DNA of 64,000 bases from Pithys albifrons albifrons (Eukaryota > Chordata > Aves > Passeriformes > Thamnophilidae). The notes beneath the pieces are model-generated. The model saw only the letters and a list, made by a program, of their open reading frames with translations. It did no database searches and had not been told where the DNA came from. Positions within the stretch are counted from its first letter, which is position 1, and each line of letters opens with the position of its first letter. A program made the translations under genes and the position numbers. The DNA is taken from positions 14,436,520 to 14,500,519 of the forward strand of contig NC_092460.1 in the NCBI RefSeq assembly GCF_047495875.1. The letters are read 5' to 3'. Below, piece after piece: positions 38,241 to 51,034 of this stretch.

Positions 38241-38326
38241 AAAACCACAAAAACCCAAATAAACTTAAAAACAACAACCCAAACCCCCCCAAAACTAAAA
38301 AAAAAACCCAAACCCCAAACCAAACA
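38241..38326 (-). repeat. A/C-rich low-complexity tract; possible G-quadruplex on the minus strand
   Basis: The plus strand consists almost entirely of A and C. C runs lie at 38278-38280, 38284-38290, 38307-38309 and 38313-38316. The complementary strand therefore has four G runs of three or more, with two 3-nt loops and one 16-nt loop. It is simple sequence and could fold as a relaxed G-quadruplex. Confidence 0.75.
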
Positions 38327-41119
38327 TTGTGAGGATAAGGGCAACCAAGTCCACATGGTGCTTTACTTTCAGTTTAGGACCCACGTGGAGCACAGAGAAA
38401 GATATTTTAAATTAGGACTTTTAATGGGACCATTTTGTTTTAAAGGTTTACAGATTTTGCAGTGAACTTTCCCAAGAGTGAAACTGTGTTCCTTGGGTGG
38501 ATGGAGGAAACTGGAACTGCCAGCTCATGCCCAATATGAAAGCATGGGGAAGTACCCAGTCAGCAAACAGCAACACCACAGAGCTCAGGGCTTCCACCTC
38601 CCTCCAAGGACTGCAGGATTAAGAGAAAAAACCAGATGTAATTATATGAATTCTTCAGAAATCCTGGAAATTAATTCAAACCTAAATCCAGACCTCTGTT
38701 TCTCAGCAGACTCACATCTATGTCAGAGCCCAAGCTAAGGCATGAAATTCTACAAGGGAAGATGCTGCTCAGGCTGCCCCTGCCCCACCAGCAGTCCCCT
38801 GTCCCTGCCTCGGTCCTCCTGTGCAATTAAAGAGAATGACTGGGCTGAAACAATGTTGGGGCACAGGGAGAAACCACTCCTGTGTTCTGCTAATAAGCCC
38901 TGAGCCAGCTGTCCTGCAGGTGCACATGTGAGTGTCAAACCAAGAAAACAGGAGCACCACACTGGCAGAGCTCTCCTTTGGAGAGGTCACAAACCACTCA
39001 CTTTTCCAACAGGTGAAGACCACAGCAAGAGAACAGGGCTTGGCTCCTGCAAAAACACTGGCTGCTCATGGTGAATATGTGAGCATTTGTTTTCATGAGC
39101 CAGATAATTGGGTCCTTGGGAAGCAAACTAACAAGAGGAAGAAAATGTCTAAAATTCAGATTTTCTTTTAAGCCACTCACTTTTTGCCAGCAATCATTTT
39201 CTATAAGAGCAGTGACTGAGTACAGATACAATTGTGGTTGTCTTGTCAACCAACCAGCTGTATTTCTTGGGTCCTATTCCTGTCGAAGTGGCATAATTTC
39301 CCAGAGATCACGGTGTCAGAGCAGGAGCACTTTTTACTGTAATCTCTTTTTTCACCTCTCCTTTCTCTCTGCACACACTGAAAACCGTGTGAACACCTAA
39401 AAATATGTATGACTTGGCAGACCTATGCTGGGGCTCCTCACACATCAGCAATCTGCCTAAGGCACTGTGTCCAAAAGCTGAACATCATTATAAGTTATCC
39501 CCACTAGCTGATAAAATGTTACCTCATTTTTGTTTCCAGGCATTGATTTCCCCCTTGATGTGACAGCCCAGTCTCCCACTCACTCACTGTCAGCTGCTGT
39601 TCTACGTTTGATGCAGACACTCAGTCACTCAGTCCTTTCAATACACACCTTAGCACTGAATGTACACATGCTGTGGGTTTGGAATGCTGAAATGGCTCAG
39701 GAAAACTTTCTTTCCTTCATTTAAAAATAATCTAAAGTATTTCTTCATTGTTTAAGGAAATCATTTCCCCTGGAGAATGACAGAATGCTGTCTTTTATGT
39801 GTATAGTGCATATTGCAAATAAATATCTTGTATATATTTATATCGTATATACAGCTGTATTTCATGCCTTTTATGTATATAAAATGTCAAAATCTTGATG
39901 AGCACATGCAGTTACCCATCAGAAATCTGCACTCAGTTGCTTGCCCAGGTCCCAGTAAGGTAAATGCCCATCTTCCCCCTTGGTGTCTCTAGAATTCCCC
40001 AGCAGAAAAGATGTGTTTTCCTTCCTCAGCTAAACTGCCCATCCAGCTCAAGGCACGGATTTTTGCTGGGATTCAAGCTGGGAAATGTGGAGTCACTGAA
40101 AGTCACCTGCAGGTAATTGCATCTTAGAAGAAAATCAGCATTCATAGACTGAACAGAGTGTATTTGTTTGATTTGATATCTCAATTCGTTGCAGCAAACC
40201 GAGAATGCATAAAGCACTGATTGCCAGGGCTGACTGTTCTCTGTGTTGGAACATTTGTCTGGTATGTTAAAGCATCACACCCAGACTTTTGCATGATGAG
40301 TTTTCTGTTAGCGACTGATGGTCTTTCCTTGAGCTTTGTATCTAAGTAAAGCTTTGGAAAGGGTCTTTCTTTCCCCACTCCAGTAACACCAGCCCAGTCA
40401 TTCCTTGCATGGTTAGAGTTGTCCTTATTCTTTAGGCAAGACAAGGGTATGGCCATCTGAAGACCTGACTCAACTTGGCTGCTGAGTTCAATTATTCACC
40501 ACTGCAAAAGCTGTCTCTAAATAAACGTGTCATCTTTGAAAAAACCACAACAAAACAAAAGCAAACAACATCAACAACCCCAAATATTAAAAGAAAGAGC
40601 AGGTGCTTCCACTTCCTCGCCCACCTTGGCATACCTTAAAAAGCTGCATTTTCTATAGATAAACACTGAGTCAGTTTAAGATTGTTCATTCCTTTATATT
40701 GCATCTTCTAAACTTTTCATAACATTCAGAAATCTTCCTCAAGGAAATAAGTAAGTTAAACTTTGACCTGTAATCTCACAATAGATGCTTTAGGTGAGTT
40801 CTGATCACTCTCTGCAACTAAAGGGGCACTTGTCACATCCCAGTGATAATTCCTACACACCTTTTTCAAAACAGTGAAAGATAAATAGTGCCATGGTGAA
40901 CAAATAGTAAGTATGACTAGAAACAATGGTTAAAGCAACTGTCAGGTCTGCAGAGCATCTTATGGAGAGTAGAGTTCCAAATATCTTCATTAAACAACAA
41001 CTTGTTCCTGTCAGAGCACTTTTCAACATCTCTGAAACCATCGTCAGAATTTTATGGTGCTTCTTGAAAAACACAGATGAATATATAAGATTTTCTCATA
41101 ATGTTTTTGTTGCTGTTGA
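38327..41119. other. no gene recognised
   Basis: No coding or RNA gene was recognised. Around 39818-39881 an AATAAA is followed by two TGTATATA octamers, a composition seen in 3' untranslated regions, but no upstream exon could be identified. The frame at 39095-39400 plus (101 codons) lacks any motif. Confidence 0.55.
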
Positions 41120-41138
41120 TTGGTTGGTTGGTTGGTTG
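41120..41138 (+). repeat. (TTGG)n microsatellite, about 4.75 units
   Basis: ttggttggttggttggttg is a perfect tetranucleotide run, followed by a T-run. It is ordinary simple sequence. Confidence 0.95.
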
Positions 41139-44100
41139 TTTTTTTAAGGATCTGGAGTACTTAGCATCTAAAATGTATTTGGTTAGAAGAAAAAAAATTA
41201 GACAAATTTCCCTGGTACAAACCTAATGGAATTTTTAAGCAAGAACTGTATTGGACAGTTTGAATTTTGCACATGTGAGTGTGTCACCCCTCATTTGCAT
41301 TCTCCAAATGGTGTGATATGCTCAGTATTAATCTTGTATTACCTGTAGTCTGTAGCTACAGGTTGTTAAGAGAGGGAAAATGGCAACAGTCAGGCAAACA
41401 GCCAAGAAATCAAATGCAATCTCAGTAACCTGCTGCTGCTGCCTTTGCCTTACACAAACACAGGTGAGGGTGAGCACTGAGGTCAGACTGCCACGACAGG
41501 TACAAGCAAAGAGCCCTCTGAGAGGTCTTGCAGTCTGGACTTGATATTTACTTTAATCCAATATAGCCTCAGCTATGTGGCATTTGGCATGTTAGAAAAA
41601 TCTCAGGTTTTATAGGATATTTTACAAGGATGTCCCTCCTGTACAGAGACAGAGGATGAACATGAGTTCCTGTCACTGCTGCTGGCAACCAAGTCAAGCA
41701 AAGGATGTGTCTGACACCAAGAGATTTCTATCATGGCCCTCTCAGCCTAAGGAAAATTATATTAAAGTCTAAAACAAAGAACTGGGGGTCAGATTGCAAA
41801 ACATCTGCTATTCCTAATTGTAAACAGACTTTAAGAGAGCTTCATGTATATGGGCCCAGTACTTCTGAGTTTCTGACCACCAGAACTCTAAACTTTCATA
41901 AAAAACTTTGATGCCTCAAGACATGCTCCAGCCTATATTAAAATATCCTTTTAATATTTCAAGACTTTCTCAGTGCCAACCTATTAAATGTGTACTGATT
42001 TCCTTAGAGCAAAATCCCTTCCCAAAACCCAGACAGAATGTCAGTCAAAATAGTTAATTACTAATCAAAAAATCCCAGTAATTGACTGCCTGGATTTTAA
42101 TTTTATGAGATAGCATTATCCTTGTGAGAACTCTCTGAGCAGAGGTTGGAGAACAATAACTCCCTGAACACAAAAGCAGTTCCCATCACAGCAGAGATGG
42201 TAAGGTTGAATTTGACCTTGCTTGCTCCAATAAAAATTCAGGTTATGTCCATGAAAATGAGTGAGAAAAAGGTAACAAAAGGGGTGACAATGAGAAGGGT
42301 CTTTTTGAGGGGAATTTGCAAAAAGCTACAGCTAAAACTACCTTGGGCCTTTCATCAGAAATGCTCTCTAGGAGGTAAACAGTTTAGAAGACTCTTAGCT
42401 ACGAAAAGTCACTACAAAAGCACCTTAAAAGTGGTTATTAGACAGAATTCTTGCATATTCTTTCCTCCCTGCCCAGCAATAATTGGTCTCAAATGGGGAC
42501 CAGTGACCTCCACATTGGGTGACAGGTATTTCCACAAAGAACAGCAGTGCCCATTGTCAATATTTTATCTCAAGTTTCACACCTGCTCTTTTTTCTAGAG
42601 CCCCTGCATTTCTGTAAGACTCCCCAGGAGTGTGTTTTAAAACCATTATTAAGGCTCAGAGTTGTGGGGGAATGCTCTAAAGTGTAACACAGAATAAAAC
42701 CTGCATTGCCAATGCTCAAAGCCTAAAGATGACTCAAAAAGTGCCACCAGCTCCCTCTGCAGAGTCTGCCAACAGCAACTCCACACACACAGGGTTCCCT
42801 CTCACAGGCACAGTCCTGCCCTGTGCTTTGGCATCCAGCCTGATGTCAGCTCTGGAAGGGGGATGTCCTGGGAGAGCACAATGCTGGGATATGCATTCCA
42901 TATCCATATCCATTGCCTATGGCAGCAGCAGGGGCTGTCCATGATGCTGCTGCTCCAAGAATCTGGCTGCAAAGCATTCCAAAGGCAAGAGGGAACAGCT
43001 TTCCTGGAGGCAAAGTCTGTGGTGGGACAATGCAGAAGTGTTACAGACAAACCATGCCAGAGCAGATGGATGGGGATGGGTCTCACAGCAGCTACTGCAG
43101 GATCTCAGTGATGTTGGACACTCAGCCTCAGCTGGTGAGGGGTCCCAGGCAGATTTTCTCCTAACACAGGGCTCACTCTCAGGTACACGTGTGTTGCATC
43201 CAGTACCACCATCCTTTTCCCACAGAAGTTTTTAAAGGTGAGTGGCTTTGCCCAGGTGTCCATAAAGCAAACCAAGGACATTTCTAATAACCACCCCCAA
43301 AGGTCCCTGTAGGCTGCAGAGGCTGGACAAGCTGAAACAGCAATTAGTAGAAGCAGCCTGATATCTTTAGATTTTTGGTAGTCACAGCAACATGTAACTT
43401 CAAAAGGGAGAGGTTGTTTATCCCCTCTTGGTTTTGCTCTTTAGTTCAGCGTGGGGTTTCATTGTTTCCTGAACACTCTGACATGCACCCATGAGTTAAA
43501 AATAGCAAGCAGTGGATGCCTCTTTCCTAGCAAAAACTGCACATGTGGAACATTTGAATCCTAAGCAGTGATATGCCAAGTGCACACCCTGTCCTCTGCT
43601 GGAGTATGACTGATTTTGCCAGCTTTATTTTTTTTCCTTTTATTGAAAACAATTAAAGTTTTATTACATAGGTGGCCCTTCTCTGTATGCAGTACAGCAC
43701 ACCCATGGATAAAAGGCTCAGTAGATCCTTACAGTGTTGTCTGCACTGAGTGGAAAGCTTAAGATGTATTTTAGGTCTGAAAGTTTGTTTCTGGAAATTT
43801 TCATGAAGTCTTTACTTACAGACAATAAACAACTAATATTTATTATTTATCATCAGCACTGATGTGACTGACACAAAGAGACATTCTCTGAACTGGACAG
43901 TTTTTCCAGCTGGAAACTCACAGCAATAAAAGTTCTATCTGTGCTGTATGTCAGCAGCAACTGAAATGATGTGGGGCTAACAAGTGGCAGGTTTAACTGC
44001 AGCTCAGTTCCCTCAGTAAAACAGCTGTTAATTTAAACTGGAAGGAGAATTCATTTTTTTGGCTGCCTATCAGAAGTGCTCTCCACAACAGGGAAGAAAC

Positions 44101-47100
44101 AGCAGTTCTGCTCATCAGCTCAGAAGTTTGTTTGAATGATGGACAGGAGAAAACTAACATGAGAAAATGCAAAGGAGATCTTTTTTCTAGCTTATATCAC
44201 AACTGGATTCTGTTAGGAAAAGACTTACATGAATACTGCAAACTTCCAAGAAAATTTTAAGCAAAAGCAGAACATCTTGAACAAATCACTTGAAATTTCA
44301 TTTGCAGCTCTTCCTGCTCACACTGCCATCCAGGTGGCTTTATGGTTCTGTGCTTAGTGTCACTATTCTCCTTTATGACCAAGCCATACATTTTAGGTAG
44401 TAAAGCACATAATAGTTCCCCTCTGTTGGCCACTGCAGAGTATTCAGAGAGCTCAATGTAACAATTACCACAGGCTGTAGAATTCAGACATGGACACTTC
44501 CTCAGACAAGACACACCGCCCTGATGTCTCAGTTTCTCTCTTCTGCTTTGGCAGCATATCCAAATAAAAAGTTTTCAAGTTTTGATGGAAACAACACACT
44601 TGGAAAAAGGATGAGGAAAAACCCCTAATGAAATCCCACTGAAACTAAGACCACTGAAAATATGCAGCAAAGAACATTTTTTGACCAGAAGATTTCAAAA
44701 CACCAGTATCCACCAGAAAACCCTGATAAGCTACTGTTTTCTGCTGTAAATTAGAGCATTGGAAAGAAGTCCTTCTTACTTGTCCTCACATATACATAGA
44801 GTTTATGTTGGTGGGCGATGCCTAAGACAACACTCCAGCAGGGTCACAAATCTACTGCTCTGGGGTGAACACTAATTATGAATCTGGGATCTCTTTCTAT
44901 ATTTCCCAGATGCTGCAAAACCTCCAGGTTCTAAAGTGGAGGCAGAGACCCCACAGAGACAAGCTCCACTCGCTACCCAACCATGATTTGTTCCCCAGTT
45001 CATCCTTCATGTGCAGCAAAGGAGCAGAGATCCCACGAGGAAACAGCAGTGATTGTAGAACAAGGCTACCAGAGGATAATCTCCATGTGCCAGCTCAGTG
45101 CAATTTAGGGAATAAAAAGACACAGTTTTTTCACATAACTGTTCCTACACACAACTACATTCAGCTGAATTTAAGCACATGTGAGCTGAGTGCTCTAACC
45201 CTTCTCAAACAGCACAGAGATTGCAGGAGAAAGACTGAGTGACTCAATTACCCAAAGGCAGTTCTTGGCAGGGCTGAGCCTCCAATCAGAGGGATTAGAC
45301 AGGCAGGAGAAAAGTGGTGTAGCAAAGAAAAACAGAATGAAAGAAAACGGAGATGAAACAAGATTCTCCTATTGATTTGCACTGAGGATGAATTACTTAC
45401 TTATCACTGCAGTTGTAAATGAAAGCTGTGCCAAAGGGGTGTAGCTTCTAAAAGAAAACAAATTAAATACATTTTTTCCGGCTTTGTGTAGAGAATGTGC
45501 CCAACTTCAGAAAGTTACTGCAGCCAAAGCTGAAAAAGGAGTAAAACAAAATAAAACATGAGAGTGTCCTACTCCAGAAGCCCTACAGCCAGTCAGACAT
45601 TGCTCACACCTCAGCCAGCACCAGTATTCCCACACACAACAAGGTTTTCCAGTAGAAACCAGCAACGTTGGCACCTCAAAGTCCAGACTGTTGGCAGGTG
45701 TTGAACCTCCTCCTCACACAGAACACCTTTCCTGGGGAGCTGCCAGTCTAACACCCCGAGCTGAGCCACATGTGCAAGTCCTAACCCTGATCTCTGAAAT
45801 CATGGGCAGGTTCCTCTGCGGGTTGGAAAAGGAGAGATCCAAAGGAGAACTTCTGCAGCATCCACCAGGGCCAGTGTCAGGGGAAGGTTCCCACCTCTCA
45901 CCCCCTGACCTGTTGTTCACACCCGCGCTCCAGCACAGCTCCAGCACTGCTGCTCTGCTCTGTCACTGCTCCTGCATAACTTTTGATAAGTGAAGCCAGA
46001 TACTTCAGTGATTCCAGCCCATAAAACACTTTGTACTCTCACGATGTGAGGACTATGCTGGCTTTGGTGCCCATCAGCCCTGCTGTGGCTGAGAGAAAGC
46101 CCAGCTGACGTGGGATGCAGGGAGTTCTCTGCAAGAGAAAACAAGTTTCTAACCCAGGACTACAAGATAATGGACTTCAAAGCTGTGAGGTTTATGCATG
46201 GAAAACCTGTCACTGGTGCAGGACTGAAACCTGCTTATCTTGGCCTTTCACATGGTGTAATTTGACAGGGCCCATAGCACGTCTAAAGGGAAGGAGATGG
46301 AAATACATCTGACTGTATTGAATTTATTTACTTATTTATTTTTAAATAGTGGCAGGAGTGACTCTCTTCAGCTCATGAGCAGCCCCTGTAGAAGTGGATT
46401 ATTACATGGGACACAGCAGGTGGATAAAAAGTAAAATCCTTTATGAGGTTTGCCCACACTGGTCAGAAATACATTTGTAAGTTGAAGAAATCATTACACT
46501 CCTGAGAGTCTTTGAGTAGGAAATGAGTTTATCATTTGCTAGCAAATGATGTTGACCTTTCTAGCAAAGGTTAGAGGACAAAGATATATTAACTGGACTA
46601 ATCTAAGTCAAGTGTAAAGTAACTAAGAGTTACATGGCCTTGGGGAAGAGTCTGGAATCTTAGTTGGTGAAGATGTTTCAGCATTTGGTAGCGTTTACTA
46701 TTTTAAGTAAGAACAAAATTATCATCATAAATTTCTGGGCTTTTACCTGGATGGGACTATGACAATTTAAATCCCTGAATCAAGTTTAATGCCCACTTGA
46801 TCAGTCCTTTGATACCTTGAGGCCACAACACCTCCCAGGCTGCCAGGGTTGTGTTGGGAGTCCCAGTGCAGCTCCTCTGGGTGCTCCAGGGGCATCCCTT
46901 GCACCCCTCTATAGTCTCCCTGGGTACAGCTGTGACTGAGCTTGTGCTGGGCCTGCACAGCAGCGTCCAGGGAGGTTCAGGAAGAACTCAGGTGGCTGGA
47001 TGGAGAATGTCAGACAGAAATATTTGAATAGATTCCTCACTTTTCCCCTTATAACCCAAGGCTCATTGCAACCAGCAGGAGCTCCTGCCATGGCTTCTTG

Positions 47101-49742
47101 CCCCCTGCACGTCCCACTTGCACATTAGCCAGAAGATAAAACACCAGAACAGTGTCATCTCCCAACCTGCAGACTGAGATGAGAACTTGGATAATCTGTT
47201 AATTTCATTAATTTGTTTTTGTTAGTTTTTTTCAAATGTGTTTAATTTTTAGCAAAAAAATCCCCCAAAACTAAACCCAAACGAACCTCACTACAAATCT
47301 CTCCCAAGACCTAAATTTCTCATTCATCTGTGCTTCCTTCTGCTCCCAAATAATTCTAAGTGCATTAGGAAACATATGCAACCAAATTTTTACCTGACTT
47401 CTCCAATAGTTAAGGTCTGCACAAATCAAGTTATTATTACTGATATGGTCAAGAATTTCCTTCCTAATTTTATAATTTTGCCCCAATAGAACACCAAAAC
47501 TTATGATTGAAACAGACTTTACTGTAATACCCAGGATAATAGTTTGCTGAAGCAATACCCAAGTTCATCACCTTAAACCTTAATTAATATCATTGCTTTT
47601 GCAAATCTCAAATGGAAAGCAAAAATCCCTGTTGTGCTCAAATGCCTTGAACTTTACTAATTCTCTACATGCTACCCAGATTGTTGCTCCTGATGCCAGG
47701 CATGTTGGATGAAGGCTTGTGGGCCTCTGCTCTCACTCTGCAACATAATGAGAACCAGCTTATCTCTTATCAGTTCCTAAAGAGCTCAGCTATCTGAAGT
47801 TACCCAGAACATGCTGTATTTTCTGCTGGTAAACTTATATTTAGGGGAAAAAAAAACCCATAAGAGATTACTGAAAAACAACTATTTGGGAAATTAGCCC
47901 AGTATAAAACACTGATGATGTTTGAAGACAATGCACAGAACAGCTAAATGTTCAATCCTGCTAACATGTATTGAGAGTTATCTAGAAACAGGAAAGGCAG
48001 GAGAAGCTTGGGAATAGAATGACTCAACTCTTACCCAAAATATCAGCTAGCCAAGCCTGGGACTGACATTTCTTCCTAATGCTGAGAAAAGGCATCCCAG
48101 AGGAGGTTGTGTGCTGATTTTTTAAAAGGGGCCTAAGTTCTCCCCCAGTTTTCATTTGAATGATTTTATTTTCAGGCTAGACTCCCAGAATGGAGGAGGA
48201 TGGTAAAAACTTCTATCCAATATAATGACATTTACACAGAATATGGAAAACCCCTTAATTCTCTGCCCATTTCAAAACAGGGATTAAAAACAAGCCTTCC
48301 CTTTTCCAGAAAGTGCTTTCACTATGGAACAGGAGCGTGTCCCAGGGATGTGCTGTGCAAGCCACTGAACACATCCTCTTGCTGAGCCTCTAGAGATGCC
48401 CCAAGAAGTGACTCTTTCTGGGCAGCCCAGGGAAGCAGGAAACTTCAGAGCCCAGGGTGACATGACAGGCTCAGCCTCTCTGCCTGGATCTCGTCCAGTT
48501 TGTAACAGAGACTAACAGGGCTGAGCTGACAGTGAAAAGAAAGTCTTCCCAGCCTGACTAGAGCACCTACTTAACAGGCAGGACACCGAGGTGTCAGATC
48601 TGCTCTCATGAATATCCAAGCTTTTTAGACAAACTGAAAGAGTATTAATAAAAGACTGAGAACAGCCCTACAGCCTCTCCCATGGTGGCTTGAACATGGG
48701 CTGCTGAGGTTCTCTTAGCAAGGTTTCTGTCCTATCTTCAACAAAGTCCATCACCCCGAAGTGCAGAGCCTGAGACAGAGGAGCATCCTCACTGCTTCCT
48801 ACCTCTCTCCCTCACATTTCTGTATAAATACAGCTTTTTATTTCCTTTTCTCCTCTGATGTTAAAGATGTGTTTAAAAATACATCAAGTATTTCATCAAA
48901 AATAATTCCTGCTTTGCTTCTTATCTTAATGAAAAGAAGTATTTGTTAAAATCCAGAGACAAAACTTTTTCTTTCCTACAATAAAACAGGTTCAGACAGG
49001 ACTAACTCAGATTTCCTGAGACTACAGACAACACAGAGGAAAAGAAAATTGCTTTAATAATAGTAACAATATTTACAGTTTAAAACCACTTTGCAATCTT
49101 GGTGTTATTCATGTTTTGTCTCAGAGTGAAACCGATGCCCCATTCACAAACTCACACAGAACACAACCAGGAGCCCAACACTGGAGATGATGTTGCCCTG
49201 AAGACCATTTGTCAGTGCTCAAAAAATTTTCTGTAGTCACATACGAGTTAAAGCACAGACTACATCTCACAAGATACTATCACCACTCTTCAGGCAGTTT
49301 ACAGAGTGAAAAAGCTTCTTTTTTTTTTTTGTAACAAAGTAACTTCTCCTCAGAAAGGTGTTGAATCACAGTTTTAGTCTAAAGAAAGGTCCAGCCTGCA
49401 TTTAGTGAAAGCACAGTGGGAAAACAGTTTTCAGGAATTGCATCCAGATCTTGCCACACATTTCTCTGTTCTGGGCTACTTTGACATTCAGCATTTTTTT
49501 GTGGCACTTACTGTTCCTCTAACCATCAGAAAATCAAGGTCAGGTGGTCTATTGAAAGAGTGGGCCCTGATGCTACCAAGGCCCCAGTTTTCACTCTTTA
49601 GAAAGTATTATGAATGAGGAGGAAAAATCACATCTTTCCCCCATGACCTCTGCAGCAGCTGTGATAGTCACATCCACCTCACCAGATGCCTCCAATGGCT
49701 TTCACCTTCTCCTAAAAACATGAGCCTTTACCTATCTAGATG
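41139..49742. other. no gene recognised
   Basis: The largest frames are 150 codons at 42146-42598 plus and 125 at 44865-45242 plus. Neither contains a domain I recognise. Three minus-strand AATAAA hexamers fall within 43624-43665. A T-run of more than 10 sits at 49319-49330. No CR1, LTR or RNA gene was recognised. Confidence 0.6.
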
Positions 49743-50013
49743 TTCATAGAATTAAAGAATTGTAGAATTGGCATGAGTTAAAAGGGCCCTTAAAAACCAA
49801 GTTCCAACCCCCTGTCATGGGCAGGGACACCTTCCACTAGGCCAGGTTGCTCCAAGTCCCTGGACACTTCCAGGGATGGGGCAGCCACAACTTCTCTGGA
49901 CACCCTGTGCCAGGGGCTCCCCACTCTCACAAGGAAGGATTTCTTCCTAATAACTAATGCAAATCCACTCAGTTTGAAGCCACTCCCCCTTGTCCTGTCA
50001 AAAGTAGCTCTTT
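49743..50013 (-). mobile_element. CR1 LINE 3' end, about 270 bp
   Basis: The plus strand carries ttcatagaatt..tagaattgg, gttccaaccccctgtcatgg, gcagggacaccttccactag, cagggatggggcagccacaa, tttcttcctaataactaatg and cactcccccttgtcctgtca. This is the complete order of motifs of a reversed avian CR1 3' end (last part of ORF2 plus the 3' UTR). The copy is 5'-truncated and moderately diverged. Confidence 0.95.
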
Positions 50014-50114
50014 AAAGCGACAAGCGGCTCCCTTGCTCCTGGCAGGCAGGAGTCATGTAGTTCAGCTACAGCACAAAAGATCACAGAACAAACAACCTGC
50101 CAGGAATTAGGAAT

Positions 50115-50370
50115 GCCGTGCTCCAGCCGGGAGCATCCCTTCCTTCCCTTCAAAGCAACAGCATCTGTCTGACTATCCCTCACTTCCGAGCGGCCATCGA
50201 GACGCAAACCCAGGATTCCCCTTCTGCCTTGGTCACAAGGACCCTGAATTTTCCTACCGATTCCTGCAGCTCACACAGAGGAGCGGAGCTGCCCTCTCCT
50301 GGGAGCAGCGCAGGCGGCAGCGCAGCCTCCCACGGCCAAGCGCACCATCAGCGGGTGGGGAGAGCCGGGG
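50115..50370. promoter_or_regulatory. CpG-rich patch, candidate small CpG island or regulatory element
   Basis: A hand count gives about 15 CpG dinucleotides in about 256 bp of clearly raised GC, against a background with very few CpGs. Two more lie at 50018-50026. Clusters include gcgcaggcggcagcgcag and cacggccaagcgcacc. It starts just beyond a CR1 copy but does not belong to it. A 143-codon frame (50118-50549 plus) crosses it but looks like composition-driven Ser/Gly/Ala sequence. It could be an alternative promoter, an enhancer or a first exon of an unrecognised transcript. Confidence 0.35.
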
Positions 50371-50994
50371 GAATGGGAATGAATGCCCCAGGCAGCCTCC
50401 TCCAGATGGACTGCCCAGCTTTTCCATTCACAGTTTTCCTAAAATCAGACTTGGTGGTTAGGATTCCAGTTAAGCAGCATTCCTTCTGCAGGCTTCAGAA
50501 ATGGTCGTTTGGCATCAATTTCTTCACATGGACGTCCATGGGTTGTTAGATTGAATCAATAGGGCAAAGATTAAGTGAACGCTGTGTCAGAACAAGAGCT
50601 TACAGGGGAGTTTAATGGGACTGACAGAACGCAGCCTGGACAGTGCTATACGTGACAAAGTGGGTTTGTACTCAGGATTTTCCCAAATCTCCTGTTAAGT
50701 TACTAAACTCAAAAAGGATCTCAGGTCTATGAGTGATGAAGAGAAGGAAATCAGCCTGCACCTGTAACCCAAAACTTAGTGAAAACCTGAGCTCATCGAA
50801 AAAAAAAAGGAGTTTCCATTGTTTGTTTTTATGATACTAGACTTGAAACAAAGGACTTGGAGCTGGAGGACGGATTAGGAACAATATCATACAACTTTAG
50901 CACCATCAGCCTGCCCTTCCAGGTCCCTGCTCCCCATTTGGGAGACACTAGTGCAGACAAAAGTGAGGAGCTGGCTTACAAAGGCTGCAGGTTA
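50371..50994. other. no gene recognised
   Basis: Ordinary mixed-composition sequence with an A-run near 50799-50808. No repeat family or supported coding sequence was seen. Confidence 0.6.
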
Positions 50995-51034
50995 TATCTA
51001 TATCCATCTATATCTATATTCATCTATATCTATA
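50995..51034. repeat. 16-bp AT-rich tandem repeat, 2.5 copies
   Basis: Units tatctatatccatcta, tatctatattcatcta and a half unit tatctata. They differ at one position (c/t). It is short simple sequence. Confidence 0.9.

Noticed and set aside
42146..42598. 150-codon plus ORF
   Set aside because: No recognisable domain or homologous pattern; Lys/Leu-rich sequence typical of AT-rich non-coding DNA.
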